Shown here piece by piece: positions 43,501 through 53,807 of a DNA stretch of 64,000 nucleotides. The position numbers were made by a program, and so were the translations under genes. Every line of letters begins with the position of its first letter. Position 1 is the first letter of the stretch. The stretch comes from Beroe forskalii (taxonomy: Eukaryota; Ctenophora; Nuda; Beroida; Beroidae): NCBI GenBank assembly GCA_011033025.1, contig WFMF01000452.1, positions 1-64,000 of the forward strand, read 5' to 3'. Under the pieces are notes generated by a model. It had not been told where the DNA came from, searched no databases, and was given only the letters and a program-made list of their open reading frames with translations.

Positions 43501-46500
43501 CCAGATGAGAAGATGGAGAACTCAGATAGAGTCTTCTGTCCGGTATGATAATTTGGAATACTAGCTATCCGGAAATACTTGTTTTCTATCTAGGAATGTT
43601 TTTTTTTCTTTTTTTCTTTTTTTCTTTTTTTCTTTAATTTTTGTGAAGCTTATAACCTTATTAGGCTGAGTTTTGCGCTGCGGAAATATTGGGCTTGTTG
43701 AAAATATCTTGCTGTATGATTTGTGAAAGTGTATAAGCAGAAATATGGCCTATTTCACACAGAGGGGGGCGGTCGCCTAGTACTGCGAAATGGCGCAGCC
43801 AGTCTCAGTCAGACCGTCTCGTGCAAGCCCCTGTCGTAGCAGATGATCGAGAGTCCCTGCGGGCTCCCCATCGTCGATCTCTGGTAGGTAGACTGGGTAT
43901 GGGAGTTGGCTCCCCGTACCCAGTGGGGTCCCTCTGCAGCGGGACTGCTGCTGATGTCCCATGGCAGCCGGAATGCCCCAGATACAGCCTAGTCCATAGC
44001 GGACATAGCACCAAGCGTGCACCAGAGTCCAGATCTGGACTCTGGCCAGACAACTCTGCCATAGCGGCAATAGTCCCGAGTGGACAACTTCCATATTCCA
44101 TAACCCCTTGCCATTGCGGCAAAACGGATTGATACCCATCTGATCCACTTAAAAACACATAATTCCCAATAGACATCAACTCACCACATCAAATTGCCAC
44201 ATCAACTCAAAGGTCACACTCAAGGGATCTGAAGCCCCATAGCGGGATACCAGTCCCTCCCTTACCAAGGATCTGAAGCCCCAAGTGGGATACCAATTAC
44301 CAGTCCTTCCCTTATCAAGGATCTGAAGCCCCAAGCGGGATACCAGTCATTCCCTTACCAAGGATCTGAAGCCCCAAGTGGGATACCAATTACCAGTCCT
44401 TCCCTTACCAAGGATCTGAAGCCCCAAGCGGGATACCAGTCCCACCCTTACCAAGGGTTCTGAAGCCCCAAAAGGGATACCAGTCCCTCCCTTACCAAGA
44501 ATCTGAAGCCCCAAGTGGGATACTAATTACCAGTCTTTCCCTTACCATGGGTACTGAAGCCCCAAAAGGGATACCAGTCCCTCCCTTACCAAGAATCTGA
44601 AGCCCCAAGTGGGATACTAATTACCAGTCCTTCCCTTACCAAGGATCTGAAGCCCCAAGCGGGATACCAGTCCTTCCCTTATCAAGGATCTGAAGCCCCA
44701 GGCAGGATACAAGTCCATCTCTTATCAAGGGTTCTGAAGCCCCACAGCGGGATACCAGTCCCTTAGTCTGACTCTAGCCTCAGTTAAGATGCTTAAAATC
44801 CTGAAACTTTTTCGGGTATATGCTTACAATCTTGACACTTGTCCCGTTTTTTTTTCTTCAAATACACTCTGTTCTGCTTTCTGAAGCAAATACCAGGCAT
44901 CGTACGGATATTGCATCATTAAATACACTTTCTAAAACATATCTTACAATTATTTGAGTACCTAAGACCGCCTTGGAGCCGTCATAAATGCCAAAAAACA
45001 AGCATAAACGTGTGGAAACCTGACCCTAACAACCTATCAACAATGTCAATTCATCGTCAAGACATACCTATAACAACTTAATGACTGTCCTGGTTAACTC
45101 TGGCCTCAGTTAATATGCATATGCAATCTTGACACTTTTAGCGCATATGCTTACAATCTTGACACATTTTAAAATACACTTGGTTCCACTTTCTGAGGCG
45201 ATTACCACACTTCGTACGGATACTGTATGATTTGATATACCTCCTAGAACATTATATAGCAACATTTGAGTACCTATGACCTACTTGGAACCGTCAGAAA
45301 CTCCCAATTTGTGGCATAAAATTGTTTTTCAATTCAATGTCTCTATACTCTATAGTCTATAATCTATATCTATATCATCATCATCATGAATTTAACCCAG
45401 ATCTAAATCTGGCCTCAGGTTATATGCTTACAACCCTCACTCTGTTTCCGTATATGAGAGTATGAGTATATTATTGACATTTTTACTCCTTTTTTGTGGC
45501 GGCACCATAGGGGCAGCCTGAGCCTAAAATCTCCAAACCTATGTGAGAAGGAACATACATGTCTACAAACCAGAACTGCCTAATTAACAGCAAGAGCAAG
45601 AGGGACCCAAACTCCTCCCCCTTTATTTTAACACTGTCCCGGAGTTAAGGAGACCTTAGATCACTTCTGTGGGGAGTGCCTTGCTTACTCCCATACTAGC
45701 ATAAAAAGGCAGCTGATTTTTGGCATCCTATACAAAAGCCTTACACGCAGAAATAGGACCAAGCAGTCATTCACTAAAGATTTTACCTCCTATAGTCATA
45801 TTATAGTGTCAGGACATTATGATCCCCCATCCTGCCATGATGTAGTCATGATGACCGTCATGATGTCATTATATGGCCATCCCATGGGGACATATCATTC
45901 TGTTCTCACTAAGTTTCTCAGCAGGCACCACAAACTCTGGAGTAGATAGCAACCCACCTATCAAGAGATAATTGACATGACAATCAGCTGACCCCGAATC
46001 AACAAGTCCCATCCCAGCTCAACAGAGTCGTGCCACTGAGCGCAGGCGCACATTTATTTTCTAAACTAAATAACACCACACGAAGCAGGAAGGAGACGCC
46101 CCTGCCGTAGATTGTAGAAAACCAACTCTTCTGTAATAAAAATGAGTAAAAACACACCAAACTATTACAACATATATACATACTACAAACACAAGTTAAA
46201 AGCCGGTCCCACCGCTTCTCAACAGAGTAGTGCCATGGAACATTTTAAAAAGCACATCACATAAGCAGGAAGGAGAGGCACACGGCACGTGCGCCCGGCA
46301 TATAACTAACTCCTCCGCAACAAACGACAGTACGAACAAACAAACCCAACACACCATACAAATACTCTACAATACCAATAAATCTTAAACCAGCACAACT
46401 CGCCATCAGAGCCATAGAAGTCGATGGTTGTAGGTTAAGGCCCAGGAGGCCACTTACCACAGGGACCAAGGTAGTCAATCTCCGGAGGGGCGCCCCCGAC

Positions 46501-49500
46501 TCAATTGGCATCTGTAAGATGCCATCATCTGGCATCCCAGGTAAGGGGTACTAGTCAAACTAGTAGTGCATGCCAGGTGGGTTCCAGCAGAGCTCTCTGC
46601 TATGGATAGCTGCCAACTCCCCACGCGTGGCGGGGGAGGCGGACAGTGAACATTGCAACAAAAAAAAAAAAAAATGGCCTATTTCACGAATACTCGGTAA
46701 ACTACGAGCATAGAATATCCTGGTGAATATCTAGTGCATTTTATTACTTCCAGAGGTGTTAGATTGTAACTAAATCTTGTATTTACTCAACATGTTGAAA
46801 AACATACAGTTGCTCGAAATGTTTAAAAATAGAAAATGCTAGAATATTCTAATATTCTGCAAGCCGTAACAAATTCCATGAGTTCTCTGATGTTTTTGTT
46901 TTCCACTAGAATCTAGATTCTTACTTATCTTATTTTAATCTACAAAACACAGTACAAAGTTGCAGTGATTCAACCACCATTTCAAGCGGCCATATGGACA
47001 AAAATTGAATCATTTTTAAGATATTTTTCATTTTAACTGGCCCCTTGGAAAAAAGTTTCCAGCAGTTACCAGACCAAGTTTTGGCTTTAATAACAATGAT
47101 TCAATCTAGACCTTCTTACTGATTGAAACTCACTATCATTTCCGGTTGAGATAGCCCGTACAGACAAATACAACGCCTCATTCAGACGTCCTACTAACAT
47201 GCAGGGAGCTACCAAGTCCAGACCCAGAGCCAGAACTAACAGTTTGGATCAGGAGGGAGGTGATCAGAGGGGGACGTGCGAGCTACTATCCTAGGACAGG
47301 TAGGAGACAGGACAGGTAGGAGACAGGACAGGTAGGGGATAGGACAGGTAGGGGACAGGTAGGGGACAGGTAGGGGACAGGACAGGACAGGTAGGGGACA
47401 GGACAGGTAGGGGACAGGACAGGTAGGGGACAGGACAGGAGTGGTAGGGGACAGGAGTGGTTAGGGACAGGAGTGGTAAGGGACAGGACAGGTAGGGGAC
47501 AGGGCAGGTAGGAGCCAGAACTAACAGTTTGGATCAGGAGGGAGGTGATCAGAGGGATGTTCGGGCTACCATACTGGGACAGGTACGTGTTTTAATGCAG
47601 CATTAATTGGACTAAACTTTGGTAGCATATTGTTATATTAGTGCTTTCTTGACCCCACTCCATCAGTGAACAGTCAAACGTTTTCGAGTGTATATTACAT
47701 TTAGCTATTTAGCTCTGAATGTCAATTTTCAATGATGACACTGAGATGTTACAAAATATTCAATGATGATTCAGTTTGATAACGCGTAAACAGTCCGAAC
47801 CGTTCGATTAAAACCTCGGACTTATTGATATTACATCACGTTACACACTCGGGCCGTCGGTCACTCACTCGTGTGTAACATAGAAGTTTGCTTTACTTAG
47901 GTACTCGTATTCATTGTTTCACTGTAATTGTCTAACCACATTCCACACTCTATTCACAGGAATACATCTCCAATAACTTCTTACGTTAATGATGATACAT
48001 TAGTACATTATTATACATTGATTATACATTGTGTGCAATGTACACTACTCGATTTCCTTTGATAATTCAATCTATAAAAGACACTGGAATATAGTAATGA
48101 GATGGCCATTATCCTTATTATTGAAACCAATTTATTAAATGAAAGTGGCAAAATCATGTACATTCATATATTCTTTGCTTATTCAAACACTTCTCATTGG
48201 CCAATGGGGGCTGCAGGTTTCTTGTAGGTATGTATTGAAGAAAGTGTAGAAAATAATTCATTGAAATTGATTGAACAGCAGGGCTGTAAATCACATCTCA
48301 CACTGGAGGAGGGTCGGGGGTTGGGTAAGAGGGTCTGAAAGGGAAGGGGGGTTGGGTGAGCAACTGAGCAAGAGGGTTTGGGGGTCTCTCAATCCTGGGG
48401 AAGGGGGCCGGGTGAGCATCTGAGCACAGAGACCCTGATGTTTGGGGAAGTGTCTTAATCATCCTATCCGGGGTCCAAGGTTGGTGCACAGAAATTTTTG
48501 AACCATCAAGGCATTAGAAAAGATTAAAAAGAATATTTTGCAATAAATATGCAGGTATAGATAAAATCCATTAAGATTATTCTGCTGGAGAAACGCTTCC
48601 AGGGACCCGGAACCCCAGTCACTTCACGAGTAAATCTCATCTTAATCTTATTCTCGACGCTGTACGTACAGATTTGCCTAGGATTTTATGCATGCATAAC
48701 ATTCTAGTATATAAACATTCGGAATACATGGCAAGCAAGTTTGAAGAAATGCTCGTTTAACTTAAAAACTTTAGTAGACTCTCTGGCTCATACATATAAA
48801 CCGAGAATTTCAAGCTGGAGTAATGAAATATCGTATGCTTTAAATAGGATGCTATTCAAAAATTTAAACCGAGCCAAATTTTCATACTTCGCAAATAAAT
48901 TCAATATCTAAACTCTCATAGCATAGCTGCCAAAATGCCCTGTTTTTGACAGGGCGCCCTGTCATGCCCTGTTTTTGCCCTGTTTTTGGGCCCTTGCCCT
49001 GGGAAGCCCTTCTTTTGCCCCGCTTTTCGACCAATTTGCCCTGTTTTTTTCTTCGTAAAATATACCTAGCAATTAGATTACCATTTTGGGTCGCCTCAAA
49101 AAAAAAAAAAAAGGTCGCCACTTTCCAGAAATATACCTATTAATTTACATGGGTCTGCCTCAGAACTTTGAAATATACCTATTCGTCTATTTATCATCTA
49201 TTAAGCACTGTCTCGGATGGAATTTGAAAATATACCAGATACCTGTTAACTTATTAAGCCCTGTTTCGGATACAATTTGGATTTATATACCTATTAAGCA
49301 ATAAGCACTGTCTCGGATGGAATTTGGAAATATACCTTTTTTAGTGTTAAGCACTGGCTCGGATGGAATTAGGAAATATACCTATTAAGCAATAAGCACT
49401 GTCTCGGATGGAATTTGGAAATAAAACTTTTCAAGTATTAAGCACTGATTCCGACGGAATTTTAAAATATACCTATTAAATTATGAAGCACTGTTTCGAA

Positions 49501-49990
49501 TAGAATTTGAAAATATACCTTTTTTAGTATTAAGCACTGTCTCGAATGGAATTTGGAAATATACCTTTTTTAGTATTAAATTATCAAGCACTGTCTCGGA
49601 TGGAATTTGGAAATATACCTATTAAGCAATAAGCACTGTCTTGGATATAATTTGGAAATATACCTTTTCAAGTATTAAGCACTGTCTCCAACGGAATTTG
49701 AAAATATACCTTTTTAAGCATTAAGCACTGTCTCGGATGGATTTTTGAAATATACCTATTAAATCATCAAGCACTGTTCCGGGTTGAATTTGGAAATATA
49801 CCTATTGAGCACTGTCTCGGATGGATTTTGAAAATATACCTATTAAGCACTGTCTCCGGTAAATTTTGGAAATATACGTAATAAAGTAAAAATATACCTT
49901 TGCTGAACGAATTCTCACGAAATATACCTAAAATATAGCTGAAATATACCCATTAAGCACTACCTCGGATGGCCTTTTCAGGCTGGCGTC

Positions 49991-50028
<38 letters not shown>

Positions 50029-53000
50029 TCGACACGTTTTAAAAAGATACATAAGGATATATGCCCTGTTTTTTTCTGCATTTGCCCTGCTTTTTGGGCC
50101 ATTTTTATGCCCTGTCGAAGGATTTCTAAAGTTTGGCAGCTATGTCTCATAGCAAGCAGTGAGACAAAGATACAACTACCGGTTACTCTGTTATTGATAG
50201 AATAGACCACTTTGATATCAGACAATATGGTGTCCTTCTAATTCTTATCTCTCATAAAACTCTATTTTCACTTCATTACATTTCCCATTTTTTCAGATCC
50301 ACTTTGACCTGGCACTCTATCACTACATGGGTCGCTTTGAGGAGGATAAAGCTTCAGACGTTAAATCTACCATCTTTCACCTGAAAACTGCTGCAGATTG
50401 TGGACTCTGCATTGCTGAGTTTACGTTAGGTGAGTGCTGTAAAGCTGATATTTTTACTTTCTGTTAGATAAATTTAGAAATTTAATGAGTTTTTCATGAA
50501 CTTCTTTTCATATGAATCATATACCACAACTTGTTCTTATCGCGAATGATAATAAGGTAATACTGCAAATGACTTGTGAAGCATGGGGGGATCAAAATAC
50601 GAGTAGCAATGTAACATGAAACCTGCAAATAAATCAAGGTTCAATGCCTACCTACATGGCTATTTGAGGAGAGTTGAAAGTTCCATTTCCTTCTCAGAAA
50701 TGAAAAAGTGGGGTTATCCTCTGAAAATGAATAAACATTTAAAACGTACCATAACGTAACGTATATAAATGATTCATTGTACCAGCTTTTGAAGTGATTT
50801 AACTGAAAAAAGTGAATCTACAGTATCAAATTTAATTTGCCTTTTGAACTACATTTCTCGTTTTTTGCGATATAATTAAGTACCGATTATCATTTCAGCG
50901 TGCCTTCATTTGAACATTTATCATGACGATCTCAAAGAACTAGAGCTAGAGGTAGGCTTATTGTTACTTTGAAAATAGTTTGTGGGTATCATAATTTTTT
51001 CCGGGTGTTTTTTGATTTGCTATTTAGTTTCATCTTTATTAATTCTGTGCGATATTCATTTAAGAGATTATATGTTCAACTATCCACATATGTAGTCCGA
51101 CACTTATCCTTTACTTTACACTTAAACAAATAAACAATCTTCACATTGCTCTATACTTGTAGAAGTTTCCTAGAAAGACGTTGAACCAAAGAACCTTCTT
51201 AGACCTTCTATTCTCGAATAAGAAGGGTAAAGCGACTGTGAAATTCGTACCCAGGTGCACCTTTAAGACAACAACAAAGCATCGTCTGGTATTGTGTTCC
51301 ATTCGCATATTAATAATAAATTGAACACATTCGTTAACGAGAGAATTCTAGAATAATCGCAATTTGCCAAACAAGAGGACTGACTTAATGGAACGCGCTT
51401 TGAGAAATTTAATAATTTCTTTGCGCTAAATTTGAGGTTATGGACCGACGACGCGCGCGCGCAGGGTATATCCATCCACGCGTGTATTTACATGCGCGCG
51501 CGTCGGCTTAATTTGAATCATGCATCGTACCAAAAGACATTCTGATGACAGCTTACGCCTGATATGGCATGTATTCTGTAAGATTCCCTTCATAAATCGC
51601 ACGAGTGTGCTCGTTAGCTTTATATCCGATACATGCCCGTTAAAAATCAGATTTAAGAGCAGCATCTTTCTCAGGACAACCAAATCAGCGAAAGCGAGGG
51701 ATTTGATTACATGGAGCGGGCTGCAAAACACGGTCACATGACTGCAATTCTGAAAGTTGCTCAAGCCTACCATATGTGAGTAGAATGTATAATTCATCGT
51801 AAAACTTCGGTATAATTCTACTTTTTCATATCGTTCAAGTTTGTTTCATTTTTTATTCAAAAAATGATTTACCTTATTAGCCTTTATTTAGCCGGCTTTT
51901 TTTAACCGGCCTTTTTTTAACCGGCCCTATGGACAAAAATTGGATCAATTTTGAACCGTTTTAACCGGCCCCTTGACAAAATTTTTCTGGTGAAGACATA
52001 CATTAAGGATTTTATGCTCTGAAATGACCACTAAAAGCCCTTTATATTCAATAAATTGCATCAAAAGACACAAATCCCGGTCTAACATTATGTTTTAGGT
52101 CATTAACGTGTTATGTAATGACGCTCAAGTGAATTTAAGCCAAGTCATAAAGGTTTCATTTGACCTAAATTAATTGGCCTTTAATTTGACCGGCCCCACA
52201 TTAACCGGCCCTTTGGACAATAATTTGAAAGTCGTTTTTGTCCTTAAGGGCCGGTTAAATAAAGGCCAATAAGGTATCATTTTGATGATTGATTCGTTAC
52301 ATTTTGTTCTCCACTTCCAGGGGATATTACGACGTTACGAGAGACTGGGTCAAAGCTGAGAAGTACTACAGGAAGTATGCAGACTGTTCCACGTCGTCAT
52401 CAGGTCCTCTTTCTTTCGCTTTCTTGATAAGTCGATATCATTTTAAGTTTTAATTTAAACCCTGTTATGCTTGACAGATTGCCACACACCGTAATGGATA
52501 TAACCAGTGGATTCTCGCTTTGAGAGCCGTATTCGAGTTCTTATAATCTCATTTTCATTTTAAATGATTCAAAGTTTGAAGCTGCTAATTATGATTTCCA
52601 CAGATCTGAGTGTGATAGAGCCCGCATACCAACTGGTCAGCAAGCTAGCAGAGATGTACCAGCATGGGGGCTTCGGACTGCCCAAGAACCCCCTCAAGTA
52701 AGATGGTCATTGGCCAAGCCTGGGTTTCAGCGTTTGTAATTTAGTAATTTAAGTCTGCATACCCTCTGGCTGCGAAGAGGACATAAAATGTATAGATACC
52801 TTAGGAGGTCTATTTATATGGGTCGAAATTGCGGTGTTTGAAATTTTGGTAGGTTGAAACCCTGGGGATTTTGCTTTCAAAATCCATAAATTTCTTAACC
52901 TAAAATAAAATTGGGTGATTTTTTTAACTTTTGCAATAAAAGATTTTAAGGAAAACAATGGAAAAATAGATTAATTCTAATATTACAAATCGAATTCTTG

Positions 53001-53807
53001 ATCGTCTTCCTGAGCCTCTCATTAATTACTGTTCTAAATTTTTGAATTTCAATTGTTTTAACCATTTGACTTTGACTAAATTATCTGTAACTATCTGAAA
53101 ATTATCTCTGAAACGAAATTGTACTGTTTTAGTACAGATAGCTTAAGAAATTTCGAAAGCGGGTTGAATTAAATCGGGGAGTAAAATTGTGGCGGGCAAA
53201 ATTTTGGTAGGTTGAAAATATGGGGATTTTTTCGAAAAATCCCCAAATTACAACCTTTATAAATAGACCTCCTAAGGTAGGTGTAATACATCGATAGGTG
53301 TAATACATCGATAGGTGTAATACTTATTAGGTATAAAGAGCTACTAATCTCGAATTGTTCTCTCATCTATCATTTGAGAAGCGTACATAGGTGTCGGATA
53401 TACAATTCTTGTCAAAATCTTAAAGGATGAAGAGAATCTCTTCTTAGGTTTCAAATTTGATTGATGTTATCCAATAACTCATTAAGCTATTAAGGTGGTA
53501 GTGGTACACATATCCTCCTCCCTCATAAGTGCTAATTGTTGATCCATAATTTACAATAACCTAATTTTGTCCATTTTATCCGTCATGATCTGCCTTGTCT
53601 ACCAATGAAAGCCATGACATCTTTTAGTCACTAGCTCACATGAGAGGTTTGAGAAACTTACCAGCCCCAATATCCTTCAGATCCGGATACCTGTATACTG
53701 AGGCTGCAGAAGCAGCTATGGCGGGTGCTAATGGCCGGTTAGCTAACAAGTGGTTTATGCTGGCTGAGGAAGTCTGGGCAGAGTGTGAAGATGAGGAGGA
53801 AGAGTGA
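40503..53807 (+). CDS. EEF2K: eEF2K, eukaryotic elongation factor 2 kinase
   Basis: An alpha-kinase that phosphorylates elongation factor 2 and slows translation elongation. Exons: 40503-40610, 40865-40993, 41196-41341, 41650-41813, 41956-42035, 42195-42390, 42867-42941, 43118-43227, 43438-43542, 47508-47582 (tentative), 50297-50429, 50899-50951, 51675-51775, 52321-52403, 52604-52697, 53681-53807. All junctions are GT-AG and phases agree; the sum is 592 codons plus stop (human protein 725). Landmarks: calmodulin-binding-like segment near residues 19-38; HGAMRECF (83-90); catalytic Lys120 in IVAKKY; DVQGVGDIYTDP (227-238); zinc ligands His265, Cys267 and Cys271; RKRTNTF as a candidate activation-site region; acidic linker; C-terminal Sel1-like helices ending EAAMAGANGRLANKW. 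The start ATG (CCCATGG context) may not be the true first one. Confidence 0.95.
43590..43640. repeat. T7-8 C microsatellite
   Basis: Runs of TTTTTTTC in an eEF2K intron. A similar A-rich counterpart (AAAAAAAAG) is at 12550-12607 in DRC11. Confidence 0.9.
44215..44765. repeat. VNTR inside the composite retroposon
   Basis: About a dozen units of 'ctgaagccccaagcgggata' + 'ccagtcc(t/c)tcccttaccaaggat', some with an extra 'attac' before 'cagtcc'. Confidence 0.92.
45645..45947 (+). pseudogene. C-terminal fragment of a LINE reverse-transcriptase polyprotein
   Basis: One frame reads GVKETLDHFCGECLAYSHTS and continues about 80 residues to LSRHHKLWSR and a TAG. E-T-x-x-H-F-x-x-x-C resembles the zinc-knuckle region that follows the polymerase in many LINEs (CxxC...H...C). 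The polymerase motifs themselves are absent, so only the tail of the frame is preserved. The clade cannot be named. Confidence 0.6.
46980..47110. mobile_element. Worn fragment of the TA-flanked MITE family of 51872-52274
   Basis: 'ggccatatggacaaaaattgaatca' and 'ttttaactggccccttgg' match the internal part of that element in order, with several substitutions. No termini. Confidence 0.55.
47205..47298 (+). pseudogene. Damaged upstream copy of eEF2K exon J
   Basis: After a good acceptor (AACATGCAG) the sequence GGAGCTACC...AACAGTTTGGATCAGGAGGG is repeated at 47516-47582. Here the end of the exon reads out of frame to TAG at about 47292, owing to a 2-base length difference. The copy downstream of the minisatellite is in frame (RTNSLDQEGGDQRDVRATIL then GQ). 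Either this is a decayed duplicate, or local sequence errors hide its true frame. Confidence 0.6.
47285..47510. repeat. GGGACAGGTA minisatellite between the two copies of eEF2K exon J
   Basis: Units 'ggacaggtagg(g/a)ga' repeat about 18 times. The unit equals the exon end plus donor site (GGACAG|GTA), so the array looks like an expansion of the 5' splice junction itself. Confidence 0.9.
47590..48913. other. eEF2K intron sequence
   Basis: AT-rich with no gene. 48300-48480 is G-rich (GGGTTGGG / GGGGTTTGGGGG runs), possibly G-quadruplex-forming on the plus strand. Confidence 0.4.
48922..50144. mobile_element. hAT-like non-autonomous element packed with minisatellite
   Basis: 1,223 bp with 13-bp perfect terminal inverted repeats CATAGCTGCCAAA / TTTGGCAGCTATG and an 8-bp target duplication TCTCATAG (48914-48921 and 50145-50152). 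Subterminal GCCCTGTTTTT motifs occur in both ends in opposite strand sense. The interior (49120-49970) is about 18 units of a 45-50 bp repeat with the core AAGCACTGTCTCGGATGGAA and ATATACCTATTAAG. Long A runs stand at 49098 and 49991. No transposase. It lies in an eEF2K intron. An 8-bp duplication fits hAT; the termini are not the standard CAGGG type, so the superfamily remains an inference. Confidence 0.88.
51872..52274. mobile_element. TA-flanked inverted-repeat MITE (403 bp), eEF2K intron
   Basis: The ends CCTTATTAGCCTTTATTTA / TAAATAAAGGCCAATAAGG stand between TA dinucleotides (51870-51871 and 52275-52276), as for Tc1/mariner insertions. AACCGGCC and CCGGTTAA motifs recur in both arms. 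Fragments of the same family lie at 17097 and 46980. Confidence 0.82.
52799..53277. mobile_element. TA-flanked inverted-repeat MITE (479 bp), last eEF2K intron
   Basis: The ends CCTTAGGAGGTCTATTTATA / TATAAATAGACCTCCTAAGG are perfect 20-bp inverted repeats between TA dinucleotides (52797-52798 and 53278-53279). 'aaattttggtaggttgaaa' occurs twice inside. A different family from 51872, although both begin CCTTA. Confidence 0.88.

Larger units (their letters stand above)
43759..46673 (+). mobile_element. Composite LINE-derived retroposon with poly(A) tail
   Basis: Flanked by a 14-bp duplication ATGGCCTATTTCAC (43745-43758 and 46674-46687) and ending in CAACA followed by about 14 A, the signature of target-primed reverse transcription. 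From 5' to 3': a GC-richer leader (43759-44210), a VNTR of about 48-bp units (44215-44760), two tandem about 330-bp units (from 44764 and 45093), a fragment of LINE open reading frame (about 45645-45947), and a 3' part without long frames. It fills most of the intron between eEF2K exons 43438 and 47508. It has no intact polymerase and was presumably moved by another LINE. Confidence 0.8.

Noticed and set aside
43777-44179. Overlapping 123- and 124-codon minus-strand frames
   Set aside because: Both lie antisense in the leader of the composite retroposon, in two frames at once, with no family resemblance.
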